DNA of 64,000 bases from Amphibiibacter pelophylacis (GTDB lineage: Bacteria > Pseudomonadota > Gammaproteobacteria > Burkholderiales > Burkholderiaceae_C): contig NZ_JAWDIE010000017.1 of the NCBI RefSeq assembly GCF_037688875.1, positions 1 through 64,000 on the forward strand, given 5' to 3'. How positions within the stretch are numbered: position 1 is the stretch's first letter; every line of letters starts with the position of its first letter. Shown one piece after another: positions 9,170 through 18,438 of this stretch. The translations under genes were made by a program, and so were the position numbers. The notes below the pieces were generated by a model, which saw nothing but the letters and a program-made list of their open reading frames with translations, ran no database searches and had not been told where the DNA came from.

Positions 9170-9957
9170 AACCCTCCCCCACCGGCCTCCAGGCCGAAGC
9201 CCTGAGCGTGCGCTTTGGCGATTTCCAGGCGGTGGAGAATGTCTCGCTGCGCGTCGAGCCGGGCGGCAGCCTGGGGCTGGTCGGGGAATCGGGCTCGGGC
9301 AAATCGACGGTGCTGCGCGCGCTGTGCGGGCTGGTGCCGCTGCAGGCCGGGCGCATCGAAGCGCTGACGGCGCAGGGGCCGCAGCCCTGGCCGCTGGCGC
9401 AGGGTCGGCGCAGCGCCGCCACCGTGCGCGCAGCGGCGCGTCTGGTGCAGATAGTTTTCCAGGACCCCTACGCCGCGCTGCACCCGCGCCACACGCTGGA
9501 CCAGATGCTGTCCGAGCCGCTGGCCATCCACGGCCTGCCGCGCAGCGGCGCGGCGGTGGTGCAGGCGCTGCAGGAGGTCGGGCTGGATGCGTCCTTCCGC
9601 TTCCGCTACGCGCACCAGCTCTCGGGCGGACAGCGCCAGCGCGTGGCGATTGCCCGCGCGCTGATGCTTCGCCCGCCCATCCTGCTGCTGGACGAGCCGA
9701 CCTCGGCGCTGGACGTGTCGGTGCAGGCCGAGATCCTCAACCTGCTCGACGCCCTGCGCCGCCAGCACGGCCTGACGCTGCTCATGGTCAGCCACGATCT
9801 GGCCGTGGTCAGCCACCTGTGCCGCCGCGTGGTGGTGATGCGGCGCGGTCAGGCCGTTGAAACGCTGGACACCGCCGATCTGGCCCACGGCCAGGCGCAG
9901 CACGAGGACACGCTGGCGCTGCTGCGCGCAGCGTCGGGCTACCAGCGCGACCGCTGA
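9157..9957 (+). CDS. Peptide-type ABC transporter ATPase (DppF/OppF class)
   Basis: Second nucleotide-binding subunit, 266 aa. Walker A is at residues 43-50, a canonical LSGGQ signature at 155-159 and Walker B LLLDEPTSALD. It is shorter than typical OppF (about 300-330 aa) because the C-terminal peptide-specific extension is reduced. The start lies inside the preceding ATPase gene. The 3' end overlaps the convergent repeat-protein gene by 19 bases, so the operon ends here. Confidence 0.88.
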   Translation: MAALKPSPTGLQAEALSVRFGDFQAVENVSLRVEPGGSLGLVGESGSGKSTVLRALCGLVPLQAGRIEALTAQGPQPWPLAQGRRSAATVRAAARLVQIVFQDPYAALHPRHTLDQMLSEPLAIHGLPRSGAAVVQALQEVGLDASFRFRYAHQLSGGQRQRVAIARALMLRPPILLLDEPTSALDVSVQAEILNLLDALRRQHGLTLLMVSHDLAVVSHLCRRVVVMRRGQAVETLDTADLAHGQAQHEDTLALLRAASGYQRDR

Positions 9958-10967
9958 GGCAGGGGCTCAGGCCGATCCGGAACCTCATCCCCCAGCAGCC
10001 TCACCCCGGCCTGATCCAGTACGCGGCGTGCGGCGGGCGCGACGCGGTCTACGGCGCGCAATGCCAGCACCTTGCCCGGCCAGGCCGAAGCCAGCACCTG
10101 GGCCATGCCCCGGCCCAGTTCGCTCACGCCGTGAAAGCGCACGCGCAGTCGCGCATCCAGCAGCTGGCGCACCGCGCCAGAGGCCAGCGACTGCAGACCC
10201 CACAGATCGACTTCCAGCCCGCGCGCCGTGGCCGCCAGCACCGCCGCCATCGGCGCGTCCAGCACCGCCGTGTCGTGAAACAGCACCGGCGTGGCCGACT
10301 GCTCCAGCAGCGCCTGCGCGCCCGCGCCCAGGCGTGGCACGTCGGCGACCTGCACCGGCTCGTCGGGGTGGGTGGCGACCAGCACGCGGGCCATGCTGTG
10401 CGTCAGCAGCGGCACGCCGCTGAAGCGCACAGGCGCGCCGTGCGCGGCCAGCAGGGCTTCGGCTTCCGGGCCAAACTGCTGCACGCCCTCCAGCAGCAGC
10501 GGCTGCCCGCCGTGGGTGGCGCACATGACGCGGGCCATGGGCAGCGTCAGGCGCTCGGTCTGCGCGAAGCTGACGCGGGCGCGTCCGGCCAGCAGGGCCT
10601 GCGCGCTATCCCCATCCAGCTCGCGCGTGCCCAGCAGGGTCAGGGTGTCCAGATGCCCGGCCAGCGGCGCCAGCAGCGCAGCGCGCGGGCTGGTGCAGCG
10701 CACCGTGAGATCGCGCAGCGCACCGCAGATCAGGCCCAGCACGTCGCCGTCCTGCAGGGCATCGAGCGCAGGCAGCGACAGGTGCGTCTCGGTGGCCAGC
10801 AGGGCGATCTGCTGCGGATCCAGCTGGCTGACGCTGACGGTGAGCGCCCGGCCCCGGGCCAGCGGCGAGCGCGGCACCGTCCAGCCAGACTGCGGCGCGC
10901 GGCCGGTCAGCCAGCGACAGAAACCGGCGTAATCGTCCAGGGGAACATCCAGGCGGGATTCGCTCAT
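9939..10967 (-). CDS. Unrecognised protein of tandem 23-24-residue leucine-rich-like repeats
   Basis: I do not recognise this 342-aa protein. After about 40 residues that contain aromatic motifs (YAGFCRWLTG), almost the whole chain can be split into about twelve units of 22-25 residues. Their pattern is V-x-F/L-x-x-V-x-x-L-x-x-x-x-A-x-x-L-L-A-x-x-x. Examples begin VRFSGVPLLTHSMARVL, VQVADVPRLGAGAQALL and VRFHGVSELGRGMAQVL. There is no signal peptide, membrane segment or cysteine pattern. The spacing resembles irregular leucine-rich or similar solenoid repeats, so a binding role is plausible, but nothing in the neighbourhood identifies a partner. Confidence 0.72.
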   Translation of the reverse strand: MSESRLDVPLDDYAGFCRWLTGRAPQSGWTVPRSPLARGRALTVSVSQLDPQQIALLATETHLSLPALDALQDGDVLGLICGALRDLTVRCTSPRAALLAPLAGHLDTLTLLGTRELDGDSAQALLAGRARVSFAQTERLTLPMARVMCATHGGQPLLLEGVQQFGPEAEALLAAHGAPVRFSGVPLLTHSMARVLVATHPDEPVQVADVPRLGAGAQALLEQSATPVLFHDTAVLDAPMAAVLAATARGLEVDLWGLQSLASGAVRQLLDARLRVRFHGVSELGRGMAQVLASAWPGKVLALRAVDRVAPAARRVLDQAGVRLLGDEVPDRPEPLPQRSRW

Positions 10968-11211
10968 GGGGGGATTCAGGGGGCGGATTAGGGTTAACCC
11001 ATACTAGCGTGACAGGAGGGCCGAAGACCGCGCCGGTCGCCGCTGCCGGGGCCGCCAGGCGTGCAAATTGCCCGACTCCGGCCAGTTCATCGTCCAGGGT
11101 TTTCCCGCCTGGTCGCCCACGCGGATGCCCCTGACAATCGGCGCACCCCTAGTCAGCCTTGCGGCAGGGCCCAGCACACCTCCTGGACCCGGCCCACGCG
11201 GAGATCACACA

Positions 11212-14200
11212 ATGAACGCCCCCCACCCCCTGCGCGATCCGGCCCCGGCCGCGCTGTCCCTGGACGACAAATACACCCTGCAGCACGGCCGCGCCTTCAT
11301 GAGCGGCATCCAGGCCCTGGTGCGTCTGCCCATGCTGCAACGCCAGCGCGACCTGATGGCCGGTCACAACACCGCCGGTTTCGTCAGCGGCTACCGGGGT
11401 TCCCCCCTGGGGGGCTATGACCAGGCGCTGGTCAAGGCGCAGAAATACCTGGACGAGAACCATATCGTCTTCCAGCCCGGCGTCAACGAAGACCTGGCTG
11501 CCACCGCCGTGTGGGGCACCCAACAGCTGGGCTATCTCAACCCCGGCCAGCACAAGTACGACGGCGTTTTTGGCCTGTGGTACGGCAAAGGCCCGGGCGT
11601 GGACCGCAGCGCCGACGTGTTCAAGCACGCCAATATGGCGGGCACCACGCCGCTGGGCGGGGTGGTGGCGGTGGCGGGCGACGACCATGTCGCCAAAAGC
11701 TCGACCGCCGTGCACCAGAGCGATCACATCTTCAAGGCCTGTGGCCTGCCGGTGTTCTTCCCGGCCAATGTGCAGGAAATTCTGGACCTGGGCCTGCACG
11801 CCTTCGCCATGAGCCGCTTCTCAGGCGTCTGGACCAGCCTGAAAACCATCCAGGAAGTGGTTGAATCCAGCGCCGCCGTCGAAGTCGATGCCGACCGCGT
11901 CAACATCATCCTGCCCGATGATTTCGAGATGCCGCCCGGCGGCCTGCACATCCGCTGGCCCGATTCGCCGCTGGATCAGGAGGCGCGTCTCTTCAATTAC
12001 AAGTGGTACGCGGCGCTGGCTTACGTGCGCGCCAACCGGCTCAACCACAACGTCATCGAAGGCCCGAACGACCGCCTGGGCCTGATCGCCAGCGGCAAGG
12101 CCTACAACGACACGCGCCAGGCGCTGATGGATCTGGGCCTGGACGACGCGGCCTGCCGCCGCCTGGGCATCCGCCTGCACAAAGTCGCCGTGGTCTGGCC
12201 GCTGGAGGCGCAGATCACCCGCGAATTCGCCACCGGCCTGAAGGAAATCCTGGTCATCGAAGAGAAGCGCCAGGTCATCGAATACCAGCTGAAAGAAGAG
12301 CTTTACAACTGGCACCCCGACATCCGCCCCACCGTGGTGGGCAAGTTCGCCGAAGGCCAGGGCGATGGCGACAGCGGCGGCGAGTGGTCCATGTCCAACC
12401 CCAGCGCCAACACCCTGCTGCGCGCCACGGCCGACCTGAACCCCGCGCTGATCGCGCAGGCCATCGCCGCTCGCCTGAAAAAGCTGGGCGTGGACGGCGA
12501 CGAAGCGGCGCGCATCGACGCGCAGATCGCCATCCTCAAGGCCAAGGAAGAGGCTCAACTCAGCCGCAGCGACCCCGCCGCCGAGCGCGCGCCCTGGTTC
12601 TGCCCGGGCTGCCCGCACAACACGTCCACCAAAGTGCCTGAAGGCTCGCGCGCGGCGGGCGGCATCGGCTGCCACTACATGGCGACCTGGATGGACCGCA
12701 GCACCATGGGTTTCACCCAGATGGGCGGCGAAGGCGTCACCTGGGTGGGTCAGCAGCCGTTCACGCGCGAAGCGCATATTTTCTCCAACCTGGGCGATGG
12801 CACCTACTTTCACAGCGGCCTGCTGGCCATCCGCCAGAGCATCGCGGCGGGCGTCAACATCACCTACAAGATTCTCTACAACGACGCTGTCGCCATGACT
12901 GGCGGCCAACAGGTCGGCGAGCGGCCCGAAGGCCACAGCGTGCTGCAGATCGTGAACAGCCTGCTGTCGGAAGGCGTCACCGAGCTGGTCATCGTCACCG
13001 ACCAGCCCGACAAATACCGCGCCACCGCCCTGCCCGGCGGGATCAAAGTGCTAGCGCGCACCCAGTTCGATGCGGTGCAGGAGCGCCTGCGCCGCGTCAA
13101 AGGCACCACCGCCCTGATCTACGACCAGACCTGCGCCACCGAAAAACGCCGCCGCCGCAAACGCGGCACCACCGCCGCCAGCACGGTGCGCACGATGATC
13201 AACCCGCTGGTCTGCGAAGGCTGCGGCGATTGCGGCACGCAGTCCAACTGCCTGAGCATCGAACCGCTGGCCACGCCGCTGGGCACCAAGCGCACCATCA
13301 ACCAGAACAGCTGCAACCAGGATCTGCGCTGCGTCGATGGCCTGTGCCCCAGCTTCATCACCGTCGAAGGCGGGCGGCTGAAAAAGGCGCAGACCCAGTC
13401 CATGCCCACCCCGCAGACCCTGCAGGAGCGCTTTGGCGCCCTGCCCGCGCCGCCCGACGCCTCGGTCCAGGCGCTGCAGCGTGGCCGCGTCTGGGGCGTG
13501 CTGGTGGCGGGTGTCGGCGGCACCGGCGTCATCACCATCGGCCAATTGCTGGGCGTGGCCGCGCACATCGAAGGCAAGGGCATCGTCACCCAGGACGCCG
13601 CCGGTCTGGCGCAGAAGGGCGGCGCCACCTGGAGCCACATCCTGCTGGCGCAGGACCAGGACAGCATCCTGTCCACCCGCGTGGGCACGGCTGCCGCTGA
13701 TCTGGTGCTGGGCTGCGACCCCATCGTCACCGCACACCCGGAAACCCTGGCGCGCGTGCTGCCCGGCCGCACCCGGATCGTGCAGAACACGCACACCGCG
13801 CCCACCGCCGAGCTGATCCACAACCGCGACTGGCAGGCGCCGGGCGATCCGTGCATCGAGCAGATCCGCGCCGTCGCAGGCCAGCAGGCCGTCTGCACCT
13901 TCGATGCCCACGGCATGGCCCAGAAGCTGATGGGCGACAGCATCTACACCAACCCCATCGTCATGGGCTACGCCTGGCAGATGGGCTGGCTGCCCGTGGG
14001 GCTGGACGCGCTGGACCAGGCCATTGCGCTCAACGGCGTGGCCATCGAGGCCAACCGCACCGCCTTCGCCTGGGGCCGCTGGGCCGCGCTGCAGCCCCGG
14101 GCCGTGGCCGAACTGCTCAAACCCGCGCCCGCGCCGCAGGCCGTGGTGCTGCAGGGGCCGCTGGCAAGCCGTCTGACCGAGGGCGCGCTGGACGAGGCCA

Positions 14201-14823
14201 TCGCGCTGCGCCGCCAGTTCCTGGTCGACTATCAGGACGAGGCCTACGCCCGCCGCTACAGCGACACCGTGGAGCAGGTCGCCGCCGCCGAAACGCAGGT
14301 GCCGGGGGCCGCCCGCCGCCTGGAACGCAGCGTGGCGCTGGCGCTGTTCCGCCTGATGGCGATCAAGGACGAGTACGAGGTCGCCCGCCTGCACCGCGAT
14401 CCGGCCTTCCAGGCGCAGATCGCGCAGCAGTTCGAGGGCGATTTCCAGGTCTTCCACCACCTGGCGCCGCCGGGGCTGTCGCGCAAAGACGCCAAGGGCC
14501 GCCCCATCAAGCGCCGCATCGGCCAGGCCACGGCGCAGAAGGTGTTCGACCGCCTGATCGCGTTCAAGTCGGTGCGCGGCACCTGGAAGGACCCGTTTGG
14601 CTGGACCACCGAGCGCCGCCGCGAACGCGCGCTGCGCGAGCAGCTCTTCGCCCTGATCGCCCACTGGCTGCGCCGCCTGCAGGCCAGTCCCGACGAGGCC
14701 ACGCTGACCGCCGCCGCCGACAGCATCGCGCTGGCGCAGCAGGTGCGCGGTTACGGCGAGGTCAAGGACAAAGCCATGAGCGCCGTCGAACTGCAGTGGC
14801 GCCAGACGCTGGCGGGCACGTGA
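11212..14823 (+). CDS. Indolepyruvate ferredoxin oxidoreductase, single-chain form
   Basis: Thiamine-diphosphate enzyme that oxidatively decarboxylates aryl pyruvates from aromatic amino-acid transamination to acyl-CoA. The 1203 aa combine what are separate IorA and IorB subunits elsewhere. An N-terminal pyrimidine-binding part (GYRGSPLGGYD) comes first. The TPP-binding segment has GDG at 528-530 and ILYNDAVAMTGGQ. An iron-sulfur motif CX2CX2CX5C occupies C668-C680, and a second cysteine-rich stretch (CNQDLRCVDGLC) follows. The C-terminal gamma-type domain begins GVGGTGVITIGQLLG. The ATG at 11212 has GGAG eight bases upstream; the 48 in-frame codons before it look non-coding. It is monocistronic. 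Confidence 0.92.
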   Translation: MNAPHPLRDPAPAALSLDDKYTLQHGRAFMSGIQALVRLPMLQRQRDLMAGHNTAGFVSGYRGSPLGGYDQALVKAQKYLDENHIVFQPGVNEDLAATAVWGTQQLGYLNPGQHKYDGVFGLWYGKGPGVDRSADVFKHANMAGTTPLGGVVAVAGDDHVAKSSTAVHQSDHIFKACGLPVFFPANVQEILDLGLHAFAMSRFSGVWTSLKTIQEVVESSAAVEVDADRVNIILPDDFEMPPGGLHIRWPDSPLDQEARLFNYKWYAALAYVRANRLNHNVIEGPNDRLGLIASGKAYNDTRQALMDLGLDDAACRRLGIRLHKVAVVWPLEAQITREFATGLKEILVIEEKRQVIEYQLKEELYNWHPDIRPTVVGKFAEGQGDGDSGGEWSMSNPSANTLLRATADLNPALIAQAIAARLKKLGVDGDEAARIDAQIAILKAKEEAQLSRSDPAAERAPWFCPGCPHNTSTKVPEGSRAAGGIGCHYMATWMDRSTMGFTQMGGEGVTWVGQQPFTREAHIFSNLGDGTYFHSGLLAIRQSIAAGVNITYKILYNDAVAMTGGQQVGERPEGHSVLQIVNSLLSEGVTELVIVTDQPDKYRATALPGGIKVLARTQFDAVQERLRRVKGTTALIYDQTCATEKRRRRKRGTTAASTVRTMINPLVCEGCGDCGTQSNCLSIEPLATPLGTKRTINQNSCNQDLRCVDGLCPSFITVEGGRLKKAQTQSMPTPQTLQERFGALPAPPDASVQALQRGRVWGVLVAGVGGTGVITIGQLLGVAAHIEGKGIVTQDAAGLAQKGGATWSHILLAQDQDSILSTRVGTAAADLVLGCDPIVTAHPETLARVLPGRTRIVQNTHTAPTAELIHNRDWQAPGDPCIEQIRAVAGQQAVCTFDAHGMAQKLMGDSIYTNPIVMGYAWQMGWLPVGLDALDQAIALNGVAIEANRTAFAWGRWAALQPRAVAELLKPAPAPQAVVLQGPLASRLTEGALDEAIALRRQFLVDYQDEAYARRYSDTVEQVAAAETQVPGAARRLERSVALALFRLMAIKDEYEVARLHRDPAFQAQIAQQFEGDFQVFHHLAPPGLSRKDAKGRPIKRRIGQATAQKVFDRLIAFKSVRGTWKDPFGWTTERRRERALREQLFALIAHWLRRLQASPDEATLTAAADSIALAQQVRGYGEVKDKAMSAVELQWRQTLAGT

Positions 14824-14837
14824 ACAACAGCGGGGCC

Positions 14838-14859
14838 TGATGGGGCGCTGATGGGGCGC
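14838..14859. repeat. Tandem duplication of an 11-bp unit
   Basis: Two perfect adjacent copies of TGATGGGGCGC lie just after the oxidoreductase stop codon. No hairpin or T-tract accompanies them, so this is not a terminator. It is probably a slippage product. Confidence 0.8.
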
Positions 14860-14989
14860 AGGTGCGGGCGCTGATCCCCTGAACGCGGGCGGCCCGTCAG
14901 CATCCTGTCAATTTGTCACAAATAGAATGGGCATATTGACCATTCCGCCTGAGCTGACTGGTTTGTTTTTCCCCAGCCACGGACCTGTC

Positions 14990-17900
14990 ATGCGCCCCAA
15001 TTCCGGAAAACCGTCTCCTGCCGCTGTCACGCCTGCTGGAATGGCTGAATCGGCTGAATCGGCTCAAGCGGGCGTTCAGCCGCCCATGAAGCGGCGCCAT
15101 TTTCTGGGCCTGTCCGCCGGAGCCGCCGGTCTGGGCCTGGGCCAGGTCACCGGCCTGGGTCTGCTGGGTGCCAGCCTGAGCGCCTGCGGGGGCGGCGATG
15201 ACCTGGCGGCCGTCGGCAGCGACCGGGCACAGCTTCAGGCCGCGACTCCCGCTGCTGCGGGGCCCCAGCGCTACTACGTGCTGGTGCTGGCGGGCGAGGC
15301 GAACATGCAGGGCTGGGGCAGCCACCTGCCGCAGCCGGAGGGCATCGATGCGCCCCACCCGCGCATCCGCCAGCTCGCCCGCCGCCGCACCGTATCCCGT
15401 GGCGGCCCGGCCTGCGCCTACAACGCCCTGATTCCGGCCGACCACTGCCTGCATCATCTGGACGACGCCGACAGCTACACCCACCCGCTGGCCCTGCAGG
15501 AAGCGCTCAAAAGCGCCCAGCGCAATCTGCTGGACAACGGCAGTTTTGAACTCAGCGCCGTGGCGGCTGCCGCGGCACAGGCCGGTTTCGAGACCGATTA
15601 CACCCGCGCGTCCGCCGTCACCGCCCCGGGACAGATCGCGCTGACCGCAACGCCGCCCACCGACTGGGGCCTGGGGGCCACCGTCGGACGCAACGGGCGC
15701 AGCGACGCTTTCCTGATGGTGGATTCCAGCAGCGACAGCCGCAAGGCCTTCTGGAAACAGACGGTGGCGCTGGAGCCGGGCAAAACCTATGCGCTGTCGT
15801 TCTGGGTGATGACGAACTTCAACCCGCCCACGCTGCAGCTCAGCGTCAACGGCAGCGCTGTCAGCAGCCAGGCGCTGGGCGCCAGCCGGGGCTGGGCGCC
15901 GGTGCAGTTCGAGTTCACCGCCACCAGCCGCAGCGCGACACTGGCCCTAAACAACCTCAACACCCGCGCGCAGGGCAACGATTTTGGTCTGGACGACCTG
16001 ACCCTGGTGCAGACCGGCGCCTGGCTGTCGCCCAACCTGATCCGCAATGGCGATTTCGCCCAGAAGCCGGTTTATGCCACCCCGTACACCAGCGATTACG
16101 CCCTGCGCAACCAGGCCGAGGGCACGGGAACCTACGGCGTGGTCGCCGCTCCGCCCGCGGGCTGGGGCATGGGCGCTACATCGGCGCGCGATGGCCAGAA
16201 GTTCCTGATGGCGGACGGCGCGGCCGACGCGCGCAAACGCATCTGGTCGCAGACCGTGGCGGTGGAAGCGGGCGCCACCTACCGTTTCAGCTACTGGATC
16301 TGCGCGGGGCAGCTCAATACGCCCATCGTGCAGCTCGTGGTCAATGGCCAGCCTTTCGGCGCGGCCTACAAAACAACACCCGGCATGCCCTGGACGCAGG
16401 TCACGCAGAGCATCACCGTGCCAGCGGGCACACGCCAGCTCAGCCTGGCCCTGCAGGATCTGGTCACCCCTGCGGTGGGCAACGATCTGGGTCTGGACGA
16501 TTTCCAGCTGGTGCGCACCAGCGACCTGCCTACGGTGGACACGCTGGCCAATTACGGCCTGCCCGGCCCCGGGCTGCAGATTGCCCGGCAGCTGCTGCCC
16601 TATCTGCCCGACAACACCGGCCTGCTGCTGGTGCCCTGCGCCCGCAGCGAATCCGGCTTTTCGGGTGCGGATGCCGCGTGGACAGGGGGCAGCGATACCC
16701 GCTCGACGCGCTGGGGCGTCAGCGGCGGCATGAACGCGGGCGGGCGCTCGGGCCTGTACATGGATCTGCTCTCGCGCACCCAGACCGCGCTGCAGATGAA
16801 CCCGGGCAACCAGCTGCTGGGCGTGATCTGGATGCAGGGGGAGAGCGATCTCGGCCAGACCGGACACAGGGAAGCCTTCGAAGCGCAGCTGGCCACCTTC
16901 CGCGCCGACATGGCGGGCTTTGACGCGCAATGCGTCACCGGCAGCGCAGCCACAGTGCCGTGGGTGTGCGGCGACACGCTATCGGCCTACGGCGAAGGAG
17001 AACTCGCCAGCCCGGCCGCCTACGACGCGGTCTACGGCAACAGCTACGCGCGCTCACGCCAGAACGGCGTGGCCTTCGTGCGCTTCATGCACCAGGGCGC
17101 CGATGGCGTTTCCGGCGCCGTCACGCCGTCGGGCCGCTACGACCAGGACCCCGACCGCCCCGATGCGGGCTACATCGGCTCGTCGCACTGGGCGCCCGGC
17201 AGTCGCGTGACCGACAGCAAGCGCTATTTCTCGGGCTGGTCGCAGATCACCCTGGTGGCGCCGCGTCTGGCCACCGGCCTTGTGGCCGAAACCTGGCGCC
17301 AGGACAGCACGCACAGTGCCCTGCGCTACCCGGCCTGGCTGAGTGCCCTGCCCGGCAGCCCGGCCGCCGTGCCCATCGACGCGCCCTGGGGCCCCGACGA
17401 CGTGGCCGTGCTGATCTGCTGCGGTCAATCCAACTCGGTGGCCATGGCCGCCCTGTCGGCCGCAGACCGCACCCCCGCCAATGCGCCGCTGGCCAACGTC
17501 TTCATGCTGTCGCGCTCTGCCAACACCAGCTACACAAACAACGACGTGGTCTGGGCCCCTCTGGAGAGCGACAGCGGCCAGTCCCGCATCGGCTCGGGCC
17601 GCGACATCTGGCAGGGCGACCGCATCATGAGCCGCAACAGCGCCACCGTGCCGCACCTGGTGGGAAAAATGTGGCAGGCCGAAAAATCCCGCAACCCGGG
17701 TCTGCCCGATCTGTACTGCATCCACATCGCCGTCTCCAGCATGGGCATCGCCCTGAGCAACCTGGTCTGGGCCGGACAAACGGCCGCCAGCAACGGCTGG
17801 GCCCCGGAGCTGCCCGACAACGACACCACCTCGCTGTATCACCTGAGCGTCAACCTGTTCCAGAAAGCGATCAGAAACCTGATCCGCGCTGGCAAGCGCC

Positions 17901-18316
17901 CGCGCCTGATCGGCGTGGACTGGAACCAGTGGGAGCAGGATGCGCAGATTGCGGCCAACAGCATCCCCGGCGGCGTGATCAACCAGTACCCGGCCAACCT
18001 GCAGAAAATCGTCGACGGTTTCTCGCGCGCCACCGGGGCGCCCGACCTGCGCTTCTTCCTGCACTACCCCCGGGCCACGGCGGCGTCCTACAACAGCAAG
18101 CTCATGGCCTTCCAGTTTGACGAGATCGTCCGCCGCGACCCGCAGCGCTACTTTGTCATCAACAGCAAAGACCGGCCCGCCGGCACGGCCGAGTTCAGCG
18201 GCGACGGCGTGCACTACAGCGCCAGCACCTACCGCTGGTTCGCCGATGTCATCTTCAACCGGGTGATCCGCGACGGCCAGCGCGGGGTGGTGCCGCGCCT
18301 GGGTCTGGTGACCTGA
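14990..18316 (+). CDS. Exported protein with two SASA (sialate O-acetylesterase-like) domains and two inserted CBM-like modules
   Basis: A 1108-aa exported protein. KRRHFLG at 34-40 is a Tat-type motif before a hydrophobic stretch ending LSAC (Cys66), so a lipoprotein is possible. The first SASA-like domain starts at YYVLVLAGEANMQGWG (about 95). It seems interrupted by two jelly-roll modules of about 165 residues, each opening with a NGSFEL/NGDFAQ type and ending GLDDL/F. It resumes at GPGLQIARQLL and contains WMQGESD (Glu618). The second SASA domain (about 797-1100) has GQSN with Ser814 and DGVH with Asp1072/His1075. The first domain has Ala104 and Arg745 at the Ser and His positions. Esterase activity on acylated glycans is the family expectation. 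ATG 14990 has GGA upstream; 15086 (MKRRHFLG) is an alternative start. Confidence 0.78.
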   Translation: MRPNSGKPSPAAVTPAGMAESAESAQAGVQPPMKRRHFLGLSAGAAGLGLGQVTGLGLLGASLSACGGGDDLAAVGSDRAQLQAATPAAAGPQRYYVLVLAGEANMQGWGSHLPQPEGIDAPHPRIRQLARRRTVSRGGPACAYNALIPADHCLHHLDDADSYTHPLALQEALKSAQRNLLDNGSFELSAVAAAAAQAGFETDYTRASAVTAPGQIALTATPPTDWGLGATVGRNGRSDAFLMVDSSSDSRKAFWKQTVALEPGKTYALSFWVMTNFNPPTLQLSVNGSAVSSQALGASRGWAPVQFEFTATSRSATLALNNLNTRAQGNDFGLDDLTLVQTGAWLSPNLIRNGDFAQKPVYATPYTSDYALRNQAEGTGTYGVVAAPPAGWGMGATSARDGQKFLMADGAADARKRIWSQTVAVEAGATYRFSYWICAGQLNTPIVQLVVNGQPFGAAYKTTPGMPWTQVTQSITVPAGTRQLSLALQDLVTPAVGNDLGLDDFQLVRTSDLPTVDTLANYGLPGPGLQIARQLLPYLPDNTGLLLVPCARSESGFSGADAAWTGGSDTRSTRWGVSGGMNAGGRSGLYMDLLSRTQTALQMNPGNQLLGVIWMQGESDLGQTGHREAFEAQLATFRADMAGFDAQCVTGSAATVPWVCGDTLSAYGEGELASPAAYDAVYGNSYARSRQNGVAFVRFMHQGADGVSGAVTPSGRYDQDPDRPDAGYIGSSHWAPGSRVTDSKRYFSGWSQITLVAPRLATGLVAETWRQDSTHSALRYPAWLSALPGSPAAVPIDAPWGPDDVAVLICCGQSNSVAMAALSAADRTPANAPLANVFMLSRSANTSYTNNDVVWAPLESDSGQSRIGSGRDIWQGDRIMSRNSATVPHLVGKMWQAEKSRNPGLPDLYCIHIAVSSMGIALSNLVWAGQTAASNGWAPELPDNDTTSLYHLSVNLFQKAIRNLIRAGKRPRLIGVDWNQWEQDAQIAANSIPGGVINQYPANLQKIVDGFSRATGAPDLRFFLHYPRATAASYNSKLMAFQFDEIVRRDPQRYFVINSKDRPAGTAEFSGDGVHYSASTYRWFADVIFNRVIRDGQRGVVPRLGLVT

Positions 18317-18438
18317 ACGGCGCTGCAGCGCATCGCCGGCCGCATCTGGACGAGCCGCGCCTGGCCCGATCTGCCGCTGGATCCGGGCACCAGCGCACTG
18401 CGCCGGCTACAAAACCAGGATGAATCAGTCCGTCCGGT

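Noticed and set aside
4696..9957. Microcin C / Yej-type or nickel transporter assignment for the ABC operon
   Set aside because: YejF-type systems have one fused double ATPase; here the ATPases are separate, and no metal-binding feature supports nickel. Only a family-level peptide-type call is justified.
13051..14664. Minus-strand 537-codon frame opposite the indolepyruvate oxidoreductase gene
   Set aside because: Antisense shadow of a GC-rich coding region; the plus-strand protein is unambiguous.
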